DNA of 46,436 bases from Spirochaetota bacterium (GTDB lineage: Bacteria > Spirochaetota > UBA4802 > UBA5550): the NCBI GenBank assembly GCA_016929135.1, contig JAFGJK010000111.1:1-46436 (forward strand), given 5' to 3'. Both the position numbers and the translations under genes were made by a program. Under the pieces are notes generated by a model. It ran no database searches. It was not told the DNA's origin and saw only the letters and a list, made by a program, of their open reading frames with translations. Below, in pieces: positions 17,773 through 24,589 of this stretch; within the stretch, counting starts at the first letter, position 1; each line of letters opens with the position of its first letter.

Positions 17773-18161
17773 AACTGAAACGTCTGCTGGCGCTGCAGGT
17801 GGCGTACCTGCTTTTCGGGCTGGCCTACAACGCCCTGAGCTACTGGCTCCTCTCGACCGGGGGCGCCGCCCTGGCCCCCACGCAGCCACTGGCGGGGGGC
17901 GCGGTCATGGCGGCCTACGGCGTCTGCCTCATCCCAGGAGCCATGGGGCACCGGATCCTCTACCGGGTCTTCATGGCCGCGGCGATCCCGGTGCTGGGGT
18001 ACGGCGGCGTGATCAAACACCTGATGAACTTTCCCGGGGCACTGCACCTCTACCGCTCCACGGCGGCCTGGGGGGCCGCCCTGGCCATCAACTGCTTCGG
18101 CCTGGCCCTGAACCTGGCGGCCGCGGCCGGGAGGTTCAAGGCGGAGGAACCGGCCCGGTGA
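17769..18161 (+). CDS. Small four-helix membrane protein of unknown function
   Basis: 130 residues starting with ATG 17769, overlapping the MFS stop by four bases, so translationally coupled. Four hydrophobic helices: about residues 6-26, 42-62, 70-95 and 103-122. A basic first residue run (MKLKRLL) and a short charged tail (FKAEEPAR) suggest both ends are cytosolic. I do not recognise the family. The last bases overlap the next gene (GTGA). Because it is locked between the transporter and the cysteine-cluster gene, it may assist the transporter or belong to a membrane redox step. Confidence 0.8.
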   Translation: MKLKRLLALQVAYLLFGLAYNALSYWLLSTGGAALAPTQPLAGGAVMAAYGVCLIPGAMGHRILYRVFMAAAIPVLGYGGVIKHLMNFPGALHLYRSTAAWGAALAINCFGLALNLAAAAGRFKAEEPAR

Positions 18162-18418
18162 AATGCCGCAAGGGGTGCGGCGCCTGCTGCATCGCCGTAT
18201 CCATCTCCTCGCCGCTGCCGGGGATGCCGGGGGGGAAGCCGGCCGGCGTCCGCTGCGCGAACCTCTTGCCGCACAACACCTGCAGTATCCACGGGACGCC
18301 GGCCTATCCGGAGGTGTGCCGCGCCCTCGTCCCGTCGCGGGAGATGTGCGGGGCCTCCTTCGACGAGGCCATGCGCTACCTGGAGGAGCTGGAGCGGGCC
18401 ACGCAACCAGAGGCCTGA
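18158..18418 (+). CDS. YkgJ-type cysteine-cluster protein
   Basis: 86 residues with a GTG start at 18158 overlapping the upstream stop. Cys residues are arranged as KCRKGCGACC near the start, then CANL, C in HNTCSIH, C in PEVCRAL and C in EMCGASF. This is the CxxxCGxCC pattern of the YkgJ/UPF0153 group, thought to bind zinc or an iron-sulfur cluster. At 86 residues it is a short member. The function of the family is not established. Last gene of the M24-MFS operon. Confidence 0.85.
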   Translation: MKCRKGCGACCIAVSISSPLPGMPGGKPAGVRCANLLPHNTCSIHGTPAYPEVCRALVPSREMCGASFDEAMRYLEELERATQPEA

Positions 18419-18487
18419 TTTCCGCCGCTCACCGCACGGGGGTTTGGCATCCGTGCCGTCGACATGAAAGATAAAATCGCTCACCCG

Positions 18488-18518
18488 CACCCGGCCCCTC
18501 CCGTCAGGGGGGCGGGTG
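18488..18518. other. Imperfect GC hairpin downstream of the operon
   Basis: CACCCGGCCCCT (18488-18499) pairs imperfectly with AGGGGGGCGGGTG (18506-18518). It lies between the convergent operon end and the ferritin gene. There is no T-run on either strand, so terminator function is uncertain. Confidence 0.3.
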
Positions 18519-18657
18519 GGACGGGATCCATGTATCGTGCGGAATGATCAGATAGGAAACACTCCCCCCGAGGGGCAGCCGGCACGACGCCGGCGTGTCA
18601 AGGGGGGGCAGGATGGCAAAAATTCCCGGACCGAGGGCCGGGGGGGATGCATGCCGA

Positions 18658-19191
18658 CTACTCGCCCCCGCCGCTTACGACGAAGCCCTTGGAGGACGGC
18701 CCGGTGGAGGACGGCGTCCCGGCGATGCGGGCCAGGTAGGCGCTCCCCAGGCGCTCCAGGTGGTCGTTCACGTTGTCGAAGTAGTTCAGGTGCACCTGCT
18801 CCTCGTCGATCACCGTCTCGAAGAGCTTCACCGTGGTGCTGTCCCCCTGCTCCCGGCACACCTCCAGGAACCCGTTGTAGGCGACGATGGCGTCCTCCTC
18901 CGCCTTCGAGTCCGCGGGATATATCTTCTCCACCGGCTGCCCCTTCTCCACCTTCCCCGACATCTCGGTGGTGGGCTCACCGCCGAGCTCCTTGATCCTC
19001 TCGGCGAAGGCCTCGGCGTGCCGCATCTCGTCGATGGCGATGAGCTTGATGTTCTTCGCCAGCTCGCCGTAATCCATGTCGTCCAGGTTGTAGTGCTGGT
19101 TCATGTACTGGTTGATCGCCTGGAGCTCCATCGCCCGGGCCTTGTTCAGTACCTCGATGACCTTCTGCTTTTTCTCTTCCCGTGATGCCAT
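18658..19191 (-). CDS. bfr: Bacterioferritin-like ferritin
   Basis: 177 residues. The ATG at 19189-19191 is preceded by GGAGG 7 bases away; a TTG 15 bases further out overlaps that site and is rejected. The four-helix di-iron ligands are visible: Glu 22 in RAMELQAINQY, ExxH in IDEMRHAE (Glu 55, His 58), a Glu in AEEDAIVAYNG, and ExxH in DEEQVHLNYFD. It should oxidise ferrous iron and store it in a 24-subunit shell. The C-terminus has about 25 extra residues (GTPSSTGPSSKGFVVSGGGE) beyond the usual length, a flexible tail of unknown role. It has its own strong promoter. Confidence 0.88.
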   Translation of the reverse strand: MASREEKKQKVIEVLNKARAMELQAINQYMNQHYNLDDMDYGELAKNIKLIAIDEMRHAEAFAERIKELGGEPTTEMSGKVEKGQPVEKIYPADSKAEEDAIVAYNGFLEVCREQGDSTTVKLFETVIDEEQVHLNYFDNVNDHLERLGSAYLARIAGTPSSTGPSSKGFVVSGGGE

Positions 19192-19233
19192 GTGTGTCCT
19201 CCGCAATGATGTTCGTATGTGTGTATGGTATTA

Positions 19234-19261
19234 CTTATACACAGGGGTGCGGGGGCGTCAA
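19234..19261 (-). promoter_or_regulatory. Candidate sigma70 promoter of the ferritin gene
   Basis: Minus strand TTGACG (19256-19261), 16-base spacer, TATAAG (19234-19239), about 40 bases before the ATG. I see no convincing Fur-type box over it. Confidence 0.6.
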
Positions 19262-19317
19262 TACAAATCCGACGCGCCGGGACCGTCGCATCCCTCGGGG
19301 CGCGCCACGTCGCGGTT

Positions 19318-19518
19318 CTATTCCGTGACGCTCTTCTGGGCCCGGGGGAGCGCCACTGGCCCCCCTTCCGAGGGGAGCTCGTTCACCCAGAGGAAGCGCT
19401 CCATGTAGCGCCGCAGGGCCAGCTGGATCTCCCACTGCGACAGGCCGGCGAAGGGATCGGCCTCATCCCCGCTGCGGAGCGGCTCCCCGCCGCTACAGCT
19501 GGAACCCGTCTCCCACAT
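19318..19518 (-). CDS. Small hypothetical protein overlapping the end of the metallo-hydrolase gene
   Basis: 66 residues from ATG 19516-19518; the first 26 bases overlap the 3' end of the upstream MBL gene in another frame, so initiation would be coupled to its termination. The N-terminal third is low complexity (SSCSGGEPL), but residues 25-50 look like real protein (GLSQWEIQLALRRYMERFLW, a likely amphipathic helix). Codon third positions are strongly G/C, as in neighbouring genes. No family recognised. Confidence 0.45.
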   Translation of the reverse strand: MWETGSSCSGGEPLRSGDEADPFAGLSQWEIQLALRRYMERFLWVNELPSEGGPVALPRAQKSVTE

Positions 19519-20434
19519 CGCCCGCCTTCACCAAGGCCTCAAGGGCGTCGTAGTCGTGGAAGACCACCAGGCGAACGTTCCTGTCGGGCCTCCTGAAGAT
19601 TTCGTCGTGGATCCAGCGGATCTGGTTGGCCGAGAGGTCCCTGTCCTCGCCGAGAAGGAGGCTCACCAGCAGGGGCCTCCCGGTGAGCCTCCTGATGTTG
19701 TCGGTGTTCCAGGCGATGTCGCCGGCCAGGAGGTACCGCTTCCCGTCACGGAGGCGCACGTAGATCATCTGGTGGCCCGGCGTGTGCCCCGGCGTCTTCA
19801 CCAGGACCATCCCCGGGAGGAGCCGGTGGTATTTCTCGTACGAGAGGTGCCGCACCGCCTTCAGCATCGCCGGGGTGAAGCCGGCATCCGCGATCCACTT
19901 GCTGTCCGCCTGCTCGGCGGTGACCACTGTGCGGGGGAGGATCTCGTCGCGGTACGGGGAATCGGGTATGCCGCCGGCGTGGTCGTAGTGCTCATGGGTC
20001 AGGACGATGAGCTGCGCCTTCCGCATGGCCCGCTGCGCGGCGTCGAAGCCGACGGTGTAGAACTGGTACTCTGCCCCGCGAGCCGATTTCTTCCGCATGG
20101 TCTCCTCGCCGCAGACCGGATCGATCACCACGGTTGTGTCGGTGTAGACCACCTGGTAGGAGGGCATGGCGTTATGGTAGTCGGCCGGGGCGCCGCCGGC
20201 GATGACGTATTTCGCCGGGAATATCCCCTTCAGGATCATGACGCGGTTGATGGCCGTGGGGAGCGAGCCCGGCTCTTCCCCGGCCATGAGGTCGATGGCG
20301 GCGAAGTCGATGCCACTGTCCGACTTTTCCGGAACCGAAGAGACGTCCATCAGGACGATCTTGGCGGCGAGGCCCAGGCCCGCCAGGACGATCACGACGA
20401 CGAGGGATGCCCTCAGTGCCTTTTTCAGCTTCAT
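19493..20434 (-). CDS. MBL-fold metallo-hydrolase with N-terminal membrane anchor
   Basis: 313 residues from ATG 20432-20434, supported by GGAGGC 5 bases upstream; the open frame continues 40 codons further without a site. Residues 5-28 are a signal anchor (ASLVVVIVLAGLGLAAKIVL), so the enzyme acts outside the cytosolic membrane. The zinc motif is THEHYDHAGG, with later ligands in TPGHTPGHQM, AGDIAWNTD and VFHDYDAL. This matches the lactonase or glyoxalase-II-like branch rather than beta-lactamase B1. Substrate unknown; an acyl-lactone or ester is plausible. Followed by the 66-residue gene. Confidence 0.85.
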   Translation of the reverse strand: MKLKKALRASLVVVIVLAGLGLAAKIVLMDVSSVPEKSDSGIDFAAIDLMAGEEPGSLPTAINRVMILKGIFPAKYVIAGGAPADYHNAMPSYQVVYTDTTVVIDPVCGEETMRKKSARGAEYQFYTVGFDAAQRAMRKAQLIVLTHEHYDHAGGIPDSPYRDEILPRTVVTAEQADSKWIADAGFTPAMLKAVRHLSYEKYHRLLPGMVLVKTPGHTPGHQMIYVRLRDGKRYLLAGDIAWNTDNIRRLTGRPLLVSLLLGEDRDLSANQIRWIHDEIFRRPDRNVRLVVFHDYDALEALVKAGDVGDGFQL

Positions 20435-20561
20435 AAAGCGCCTCCGATGCGGGGATGATGGTACAAATGGTGGAACAGGACGCCGATTTGTCCATCCATT
20501 TTCGGTGCCGGGTGCGGCTCCCCTGTGTTGTGCGCCTGCCCGGTATCGGGGCACGGGCGGG

Positions 20562-21083
20562 TTACCGGTCGAAGAAGAACCGGTAGGTGCCCCTGCAGGA
20601 CCCCTGCGTGTGCATCAGGCAGCCCTCTATGGGCGGCGTCAGCTCGAATTGCACCCCCAGGGCGTCATACCAGCAGTTTATCCGGTGCATCACGCCGCAG
20701 CGGTAGCCCTCGATGAACCCGGCGTCACGGACCCCCCTGTAGGCGAAACAGCCCTCCTTTTCCCACTCCCATTCGACGCGGTTCCGCTCCGGGATGGTGA
20801 AGGAGTACCGCATGAATTCGGGAATGACGAGATCGTAGGCCCCGCGCATGAATTCCATGAGATCGTCGAAGCGCTCGATGTCTCCGTGCACGTTCAGGAT
20901 TTTTTTCGTTCTCTTCATCTCCAGCGGCGCCATCATCCTGATCGCCCCGAGGTTCATTCTGTTCGCCGTCTCGATGCCGCATTCCCTGACGGCGTTGTAG
21001 AACCACATGGCATCATGTGTGATCCAGCCCTTCGAGAGAAACTCCTTCAGCTCCCTCGTGCCGATCCGATCCAGTGCATTCAT
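20562..21083 (-). CDS. DUF6125 family protein
   Basis: 173 residues. It begins LKEFLSKGWITHDAMWFYNA and continues ETANRMNLGAIRMMAP, which I recognise as the DUF6125 pattern (WxTHDxxWF, NxxAIxxxAxxE). The C-terminal half has several Cys (GCFAYR, YRCGVMHRINCWYDALG, GCLMHTQGSC), a conserved arrangement that might bind a metal or cluster; no enzymatic role is established to my knowledge. GGAGG lies 6 bases before the ATG at 21083. It reads in the same direction as the MarR gene upstream, and the 12-bp palindrome between them is repeated before marR, so it is probably the MarR target. Confidence 0.78.
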   Translation of the reverse strand: MNALDRIGTRELKEFLSKGWITHDAMWFYNAVRECGIETANRMNLGAIRMMAPLEMKRTKKILNVHGDIERFDDLMEFMRGAYDLVIPEFMRYSFTIPERNRVEWEWEKEGCFAYRGVRDAGFIEGYRCGVMHRINCWYDALGVQFELTPPIEGCLMHTQGSCRGTYRFFFDR

Positions 21084-21139
21084 GAGCGCCTCCTTCCGGC
21101 CGGTGCGGTTTCCGCGGATCGCCGCCGGTGTTGGAATAA

Positions 21140-21151
21140 TTAGATATCTAA
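21140..21151. promoter_or_regulatory. Palindromic MarR operator before the DUF6125 gene
   Basis: TTAGATATCTAA, a perfect 12-bp palindrome, 56 bases upstream of the DUF6125 ATG. The same 12-mer occurs before the MarR gene and it fits the TTAG-N4-CTAA shape used by many MarR proteins. Confidence 0.68.
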
Positions 21152-21175
21152 CAAATGCCGAACGCCGTCTCCGGT

Positions 21176-21604
21176 CTACAGGTTTTCGCGGACCGCCTCG
21201 AGCAGCCTGCAGAGCGCCACTCGGTCGCGCTTCTTCATGCCGCCGTAGACGCGGTCCAGGAGTCTTTTCGATATCCCCACCAGCGCCGGCTTCAGCGCCC
21301 GCCCCGCCGCGGTGAGCGATATGCGGGTCACCCTGCCGTCGTCCGGATCGGGGACCTTCACCACGTAGCCCAGCTCCACGAGCCTGCCCACGAGCACCGT
21401 CACGGTGGGCCTCGTCCGGTGGATCAGGGCCGCGATCTCGTTCATCGCCAGGTCCCCCCGGGTGAACAGCACGTAGAGGATGTCGCCGTGCGAGGGGACG
21501 AGCCCCGCCATGCCGTGGCGCGACAGCTCCTCGACGAGGAAGGCGTCGGCCCTCTCGTGGATCCTCGCGATCAGCGTGATTACGGTCGTCTCGTCCACGG
21601 GCAA
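21176..21604 (-). CDS. MarR-family transcriptional regulator, first copy
   Basis: 142 residues; winged helix typical of MarR, with LVPSHGDILYVLFTRGDLAM, then EIAALIHRTRPTVTVLVGRL as the recognition region, and wing DPDDGRVTRISLTAAG. The start is TTG at 21602-21604 or GTG two codons later; neither has a clear ribosome binding site and the leader is very short after the promoter TTGACA at 21627-21632. It dimerises and probably represses itself and the DUF6125 gene, releasing DNA on binding a small hydrophobic or oxidising ligand. Perfect palindromes TTAGATATCTAA sit before both genes. Confidence 0.88.
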   Translation of the reverse strand: MPVDETTVITLIARIHERADAFLVEELSRHGMAGLVPSHGDILYVLFTRGDLAMNEIAALIHRTRPTVTVLVGRLVELGYVVKVPDPDDGRVTRISLTAAGRALKPALVGISKRLLDRVYGGMKKRDRVALCRLLEAVRENL

Positions 21605-21607
21605 ATG

Positions 21608-21632
21608 ATTAGATATCTAATGAATATGTCAA
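21608..21632 (-). promoter_or_regulatory. marR promoter region with palindromic operator
   Basis: Minus strand TTGACA at 21627-21632, followed within the spacer by the palindrome ATTAGATATCTAAT (21608-21621). The -10 box is not sharp (TAATCA at a 15-base spacing). A repressor on this palindrome would cover the promoter, implying autoregulation. Confidence 0.65.
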
Positions 21633-21887
21633 GGCTTTTTCCCTCCCTGCGCAATGCCCCCGCGCCGAAACCGGTACGAGGGCCGGCGGCATCGGGGCCG
21701 CCGGATTACCGGGAGCGGCCGGGACGATCACGACTGGGGGGGGGCGCGGTGCGGCCCTTCAGGCGCTCTTGATCCAGGTCTATAATACTGCTCATCCAGG
21801 TCGGCAACGCCAGGTACACCGGGCACGTTAGTCGCAATTTTAAAAATCCCAATCTACTGCCATCCCTGCTTTCTCTGTGTTTATTGA

Positions 21888-21916
21888 TTGACAAATACGA
21901 TTATTTATCGTATATT
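21888..21916 (+). promoter_or_regulatory. vapBC promoter with internal inverted-repeat operator
   Basis: TTGACA (21888-21893), 17-base spacer, TATATT (21911-21916). Inside it ATACGAT (21895-21901) and ATCGTAT (21907-21913) form a perfect 7-bp inverted repeat around TATTT, overlapping the -10. The -10 ends only 7 bases before the vapB ATG, so the transcript is expected to start at or next to the ATG. Confidence 0.75.
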
Positions 21917-21923
21917 ATATCAT

Positions 21924-22139
21924 ATGAAAGTAACCGCGATAATTCCTGATAATCTTGTTGAAGAAGTGAAACAGTATTCTGGCGGTAAAAATATTACAGA
22001 ATCCATCATTGTGGCGCTGGAAGAATGGTTGTCTCTTAAAAAGATTATTGAGCTCAATTCCCAAATTGAGCGTACGCCCTTAGTTTTTACCAAAAATTAT
22101 TCTTCCTCAACAATTCGATCTTTAAATAGAAATAGATGA
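21924..22139 (+). CDS. vapB: VapB-type antitoxin
   Basis: 71 residues from ATG 21924. The N-terminal MKVTAIIPDNLVEEVKQYSG, then NITESIIVALEEWL, is the ribbon-helix-helix fold of VapB antitoxins, which binds DNA as a dimer; the C-terminal half should wrap the toxin. The gene is far more AT-rich than its neighbours, suggesting acquisition. There is no ribosome binding site and the promoter places the transcript start at the ATG, so translation is probably leaderless. The stop overlaps the toxin start (ATGA at 22136-22139). With VapC it forms a toxin-antitoxin pair that represses its own promoter. Confidence 0.85.
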   Translation: MKVTAIIPDNLVEEVKQYSGGKNITESIIVALEEWLSLKKIIELNSQIERTPLVFTKNYSSSTIRSLNRNR

Positions 22140-22514
22140 TTGTATTAGATACTTCAATTTGGATCGAATTCCTGAAAGGAAATAAGAATTATTTTTCCGT
22201 AGTTAGGGATCTTCTCGAAAATCAAAAAAATATTAGCTGTTGCATGTATTTTTGGAGAATTGCTCCAGGGAGCCCTTTCAAAACGTGAGCAAACAGTTAT
22301 TGAATCCTACTGGCATAACCTTCCAAAGTGCTTAAATGATAATATCTTTATAGAAGCTGGTAAATTTTCTTCTGATAATAAGTTGCATTCGAAAGGAATT
22401 GGATTAATTGATTGTGTAATTATCGTATCATGCAGGCAACATAATGCGAAATTATGGTCCCTCGATAAAAAGCTAAACTCTATTCTGAAAAAAGAAGAAT
22501 TATTTGCCTTATAG
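22136..22514 (+). pseudogene. vapC: VapC PIN-domain toxin, frameshifted at an A7 tract
   Basis: ATG at 22136 overlaps the vapB stop. The first frame reads MIVLDTSIWIEFLKGNKNYF, then leaves the family pattern after DLLENQK and stops at about 22288. From the A7 tract (22224-22230) the +1 frame continues ILAVACIFGELLQGALSKRE and runs to a stop at 22512-22514 with GLIDCVIIVSC and LWSLDKKL. Removing one A joins the two into a 125-residue PIN nuclease with all expected acidic residues (Asp 5, the Glu of GELLQG, the Asp of GLIDC and the Asp of SLDKK). VapC toxins cut tRNA or rRNA. The break may be real inactivation, slippage on A7, or a sequencing error. Confidence 0.82.
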
Positions 22515-22525
22515 TTTATTGAATG

Positions 22526-22548
22526 AATCCCTTTGAAAGGGATTTTTT
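22526..22548 (+). terminator. Intrinsic terminator after vapBC
   Basis: AATCCCTT (22526-22533), 3-base loop TGA, AAGGGATT (22537-22544), then T-run to 22548. Twelve bases after the vapC stop. It is the clearest intrinsic terminator in the window. Confidence 0.8.
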
Positions 22549-22588
22549 AAAACATGCGCCCAACTCAGCGTGACGCGCTGCGCTCCTC

Positions 22589-22605
22589 GGGCGGAAATAC
22601 CGCCC
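22589..22605. other. Small GC hairpin
   Basis: GGGCGG, loop AAATA, CCGCCC. It lies in the stretch between the vapBC terminator and the HXXEE gene, inside a short open frame that may be a gene remnant (22574-22705). Confidence 0.35.
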
Positions 22606-22778
22606 TGCGGTGCTCGGCCTCGCGCTGTACCCCGGCGGGAGCCTCCTGTATTACGCCTCCTGGCTGGCCTCATCCTCTCCCCGGGAATGCTCTGCCCTCG
22701 TGTGACCCATGCGGCGATGGCGTACAACAGGGCGCGGCATCACGGAGATCCCGCGGATCGGGAGATATGGAGGATACG

Positions 22779-23162
22779 ATGAATACCGGAAAAGCAGTGC
22801 CGCTCTTTCTCGCCGTGCTGGCCCTTCACGTGGCCCACATGTTCGAGGAGGTCTGGGGACGCTTCTGGCTCATGGACGCCGTCTTCGGTCCGGGATGGTA
22901 CCTGGCCATCAACTGGCTGCTCTTCTGCGTCCCCGTGGCCCTGTTCTATTTCGTGCTGCGGGGGAGGCGGTGGGCCCATCACCTGGGCATGGCCTACGCC
23001 GGCCTCATGGCGCTGAACGGCGTGGGGCACAATGCCGCCACCATCGTCACCGGGCGATACTTCGGCGGCTTCGCCGGCGGCGTATCCGGCATCGGGCTCC
23101 TCCTGGCCGGAGTGCCGCTTGTCTACTGTCTATGGAGGGAGCGGCCGGCCGCATCGGGCTGA
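22779..23162 (+). CDS. HXXEE-domain membrane protein
   Basis: 127 residues from ATG 22779, with TGGAGG 6 bases upstream. Helix 1 carries LHVAHMFEEVWGRFW, which holds the HxxEE motif that names the family. Four hydrophobic helices follow in all, and a second histidine motif (NGVGHNAATIVTGRY) matches the family HxxxT pattern. The conserved His and Glu residues within the membrane suggest metal binding or catalysis, but no function is known. An upstream in-frame ATG at 22767 overlaps the ribosome site and is less likely. Confidence 0.8.
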   Translation: MNTGKAVPLFLAVLALHVAHMFEEVWGRFWLMDAVFGPGWYLAINWLLFCVPVALFYFVLRGRRWAHHLGMAYAGLMALNGVGHNAATIVTGRYFGGFAGGVSGIGLLLAGVPLVYCLWRERPAASG

Positions 23163-23232
23163 CCGTACCATTGACGGCGACGCGCCCGATCCCGACACTG
23201 CGGGGCGTCGGCCAACAGGGGGGAGTCGCAGC

Positions 23233-24002
23233 ATGGAACAGGGCGGGGACGGGATGAGAAAAGAGTTCGCCACATCCATCGGGGAGATGGAGCGGAGAAA
23301 GCGGGCCTTCAGGACACTGGCGGCGAGCCTCATGGCCGGCGCCACCCTGGCCTCCCTGGCTCTCTTCAGGGACTCGATTCTCGTGGTGCTTCCCTCCCTG
23401 GCCGCCCTCGCCGTCCTCCTGGCCCTCTCCGATGCCCTCTTCCGGAGGGTTTTCGAGAATTCCAAGGAGACCGTGGTCCTCCTCACCGGAACGACCATGG
23501 AGCGGAGGGGGGGGCGGCACCAGGCGCTCCGCCTGGCGGACATCACGGGGGTGTCGGTCAAGAGGACCAGCAGGGGGTCTGTACGGGAGGTGCGGATCGA
23601 CCTCTCCGGCGCCGGGCCGGTGTTCATCAACGGCCTCCATGGGTTCGAGGAATTCCGGGAGAGCCTGCTGCGCTCGCTGCGGGGCGGCATCGTGCCGCGG
23701 GAGGTTCGGGAGCCGCTCGATTTCGATCACCCTCTCTTCTACGTCCTCTTCGGCGGGCTGGCGGGAGCCGTTCCGGTCACGGCGATGAGGCTGCTGCTGC
23801 AGCTGGGTGAGGGGGGGGGGTGGCCCTGGTCCAGGCCGCCGCCGGCTGCCTCGTCGCCGCCGTGGGCCTGTACCTCCTCTGTCGCCGGCCCGTGACGGGC
23901 CGTTACGGCGGCAGGGGGAACCGCGTCGACCTTGTCATGGGGCTGCTTCTCCTGGCCGCAGGGGCCGGACTGGCCTGGCTGTCCGGGGTCTTCGGCGGCT
24001 AG
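23233..24002 (+). pseudogene. PH-like membrane protein split by a frameshift at a G10 tract
   Basis: ATG at 23233 follows GGGGGAG. The first frame has two helices (about residues 26-45 and 50-70), then a beta-rich region like bacterial PH domains (VVLLTGTTMERRGGRHQALR, then LADITGVSVKR), then a third helix, and is spoiled after LLLQLGEGGG, ending at 23895 in a Pro/Ser-rich tail. The +1 frame from the G tract (23811-23820) reads VALVQAAAGCLVAAVGLYLL and a final helix to a stop at 24000-24002. G11 or G8 would fuse them into about 256 residues with a symmetrical membrane part. The role is unknown; the break may be phase variation, inactivation or error. Confidence 0.68.
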
Positions 24003-24069
24003 AGGCGCCGTTTCGGGCCGAAAAAAAAAGCATCCGCCGTCATTTTTTCGTTGACCCCTTTCGCGGTTA

Positions 24070-24093
24070 TATAATAGTTAGACTAACTAAATA
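24070..24093 (+). promoter_or_regulatory. Promoter -10 and operator of the second marR gene
   Basis: TATAAT (24070-24075) is followed directly by TTAGACTAACTAAATA (24078-24093), part of the palindrome TAGTTAGACTAACTA. The same 16-mer occurs in reverse at 24555-24570. A TTGACC lies upstream at only 13 bases, so the -35 is uncertain. Confidence 0.62.
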
Positions 24094-24109
24094 AAAGGGG
24101 GGGCGCCCG

Positions 24110-24538
24110 GTGCGGTTCGAGGAGCTCTTCATACGCATCAACGAGATCCTGCACGCCTCGATACAGAGGTACAAGGAGGGGATCATCGGCAGCGGGTCCT
24201 ACTCCGACCTCACCCTGAGCCAGCTCTTCTACATCGAGGCGATCCACTCCCTGGGGAACCCGAGCCTGGGGGAGCTGGCCGCCCGGCTGAAGGTGTCCAG
24301 CGCCTCGGCCTCCGTGGGGGTGCGGAAGCTGCTGCAGAAGGGGATGATCGTCAAGGTGCGCTCCTCGGAGGACAGGAGGGTGTACCACATCGGCCTGTCG
24401 CGGCTGGGGAAAAAGCTGATGGAGGCGGAGGCGCGGGCCTTTTCCGATTTCATCGCAAATATACGGAGGGCCCTTTCGGATTCGGAGATCGACGCGGTGG
24501 AGCGGATATTCAGGAAGATCCTCGATCGGTACCAGTAG
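24110..24538 (+). CDS. MarR-family transcriptional regulator, second copy
   Basis: 142 residues with GTG start at 24110. MarR winged helix: LTLSQLFYIEAIHSLGNPSL, recognition segment ELAARLKVSSASASVGVRKL, and wing SSEDRRVYHIGLSRLG. The N- and C-terminal helices give the dimer interface. It differs clearly from the first MarR, sharing only the fold. A 16-bp operator copy precedes it and another precedes the next gene, so it likely regulates itself and the downstream pair of membrane genes. Confidence 0.87.
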   Translation: MRFEELFIRINEILHASIQRYKEGIIGSGSYSDLTLSQLFYIEAIHSLGNPSLGELAARLKVSSASASVGVRKLLQKGMIVKVRSSEDRRVYHIGLSRLGKKLMEAEARAFSDFIANIRRALSDSEIDAVERIFRKILDRYQ

Positions 24539-24554
24539 CGGTGCCGGGGATAAA

Positions 24555-24570
24555 TATTTAGTTAGTCTAA
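24555..24570 (-). promoter_or_regulatory. Second copy of the marR operator, before the CPBP-like gene
   Basis: On the minus strand reads TTAGACTAACTAAATA, identical to 24078-24093. It lies 19 bases upstream of the ATG at 24590, where a bound repressor would block transcription. Confidence 0.65.
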
Positions 24571-24589
24571 ATAAATAGGAGTGCCATTG

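Noticed and set aside
14944..17889. 981-codon open frame on the minus strand
   Set aside because: It is antisense to the OmpA, M24 and MFS genes, rich in His, Arg, Gly and Pro, and matches no family; an artefact of high GC content.
18488..18518. Intrinsic terminator for the operon or the ferritin gene
   Set aside because: The hairpin is imperfect and no T-run follows on either strand.
21706..21894. 62-codon minus-strand frame beside vapB
   Set aside because: Overlaps the vapBC promoter, has no ribosome site and is not protein-like.
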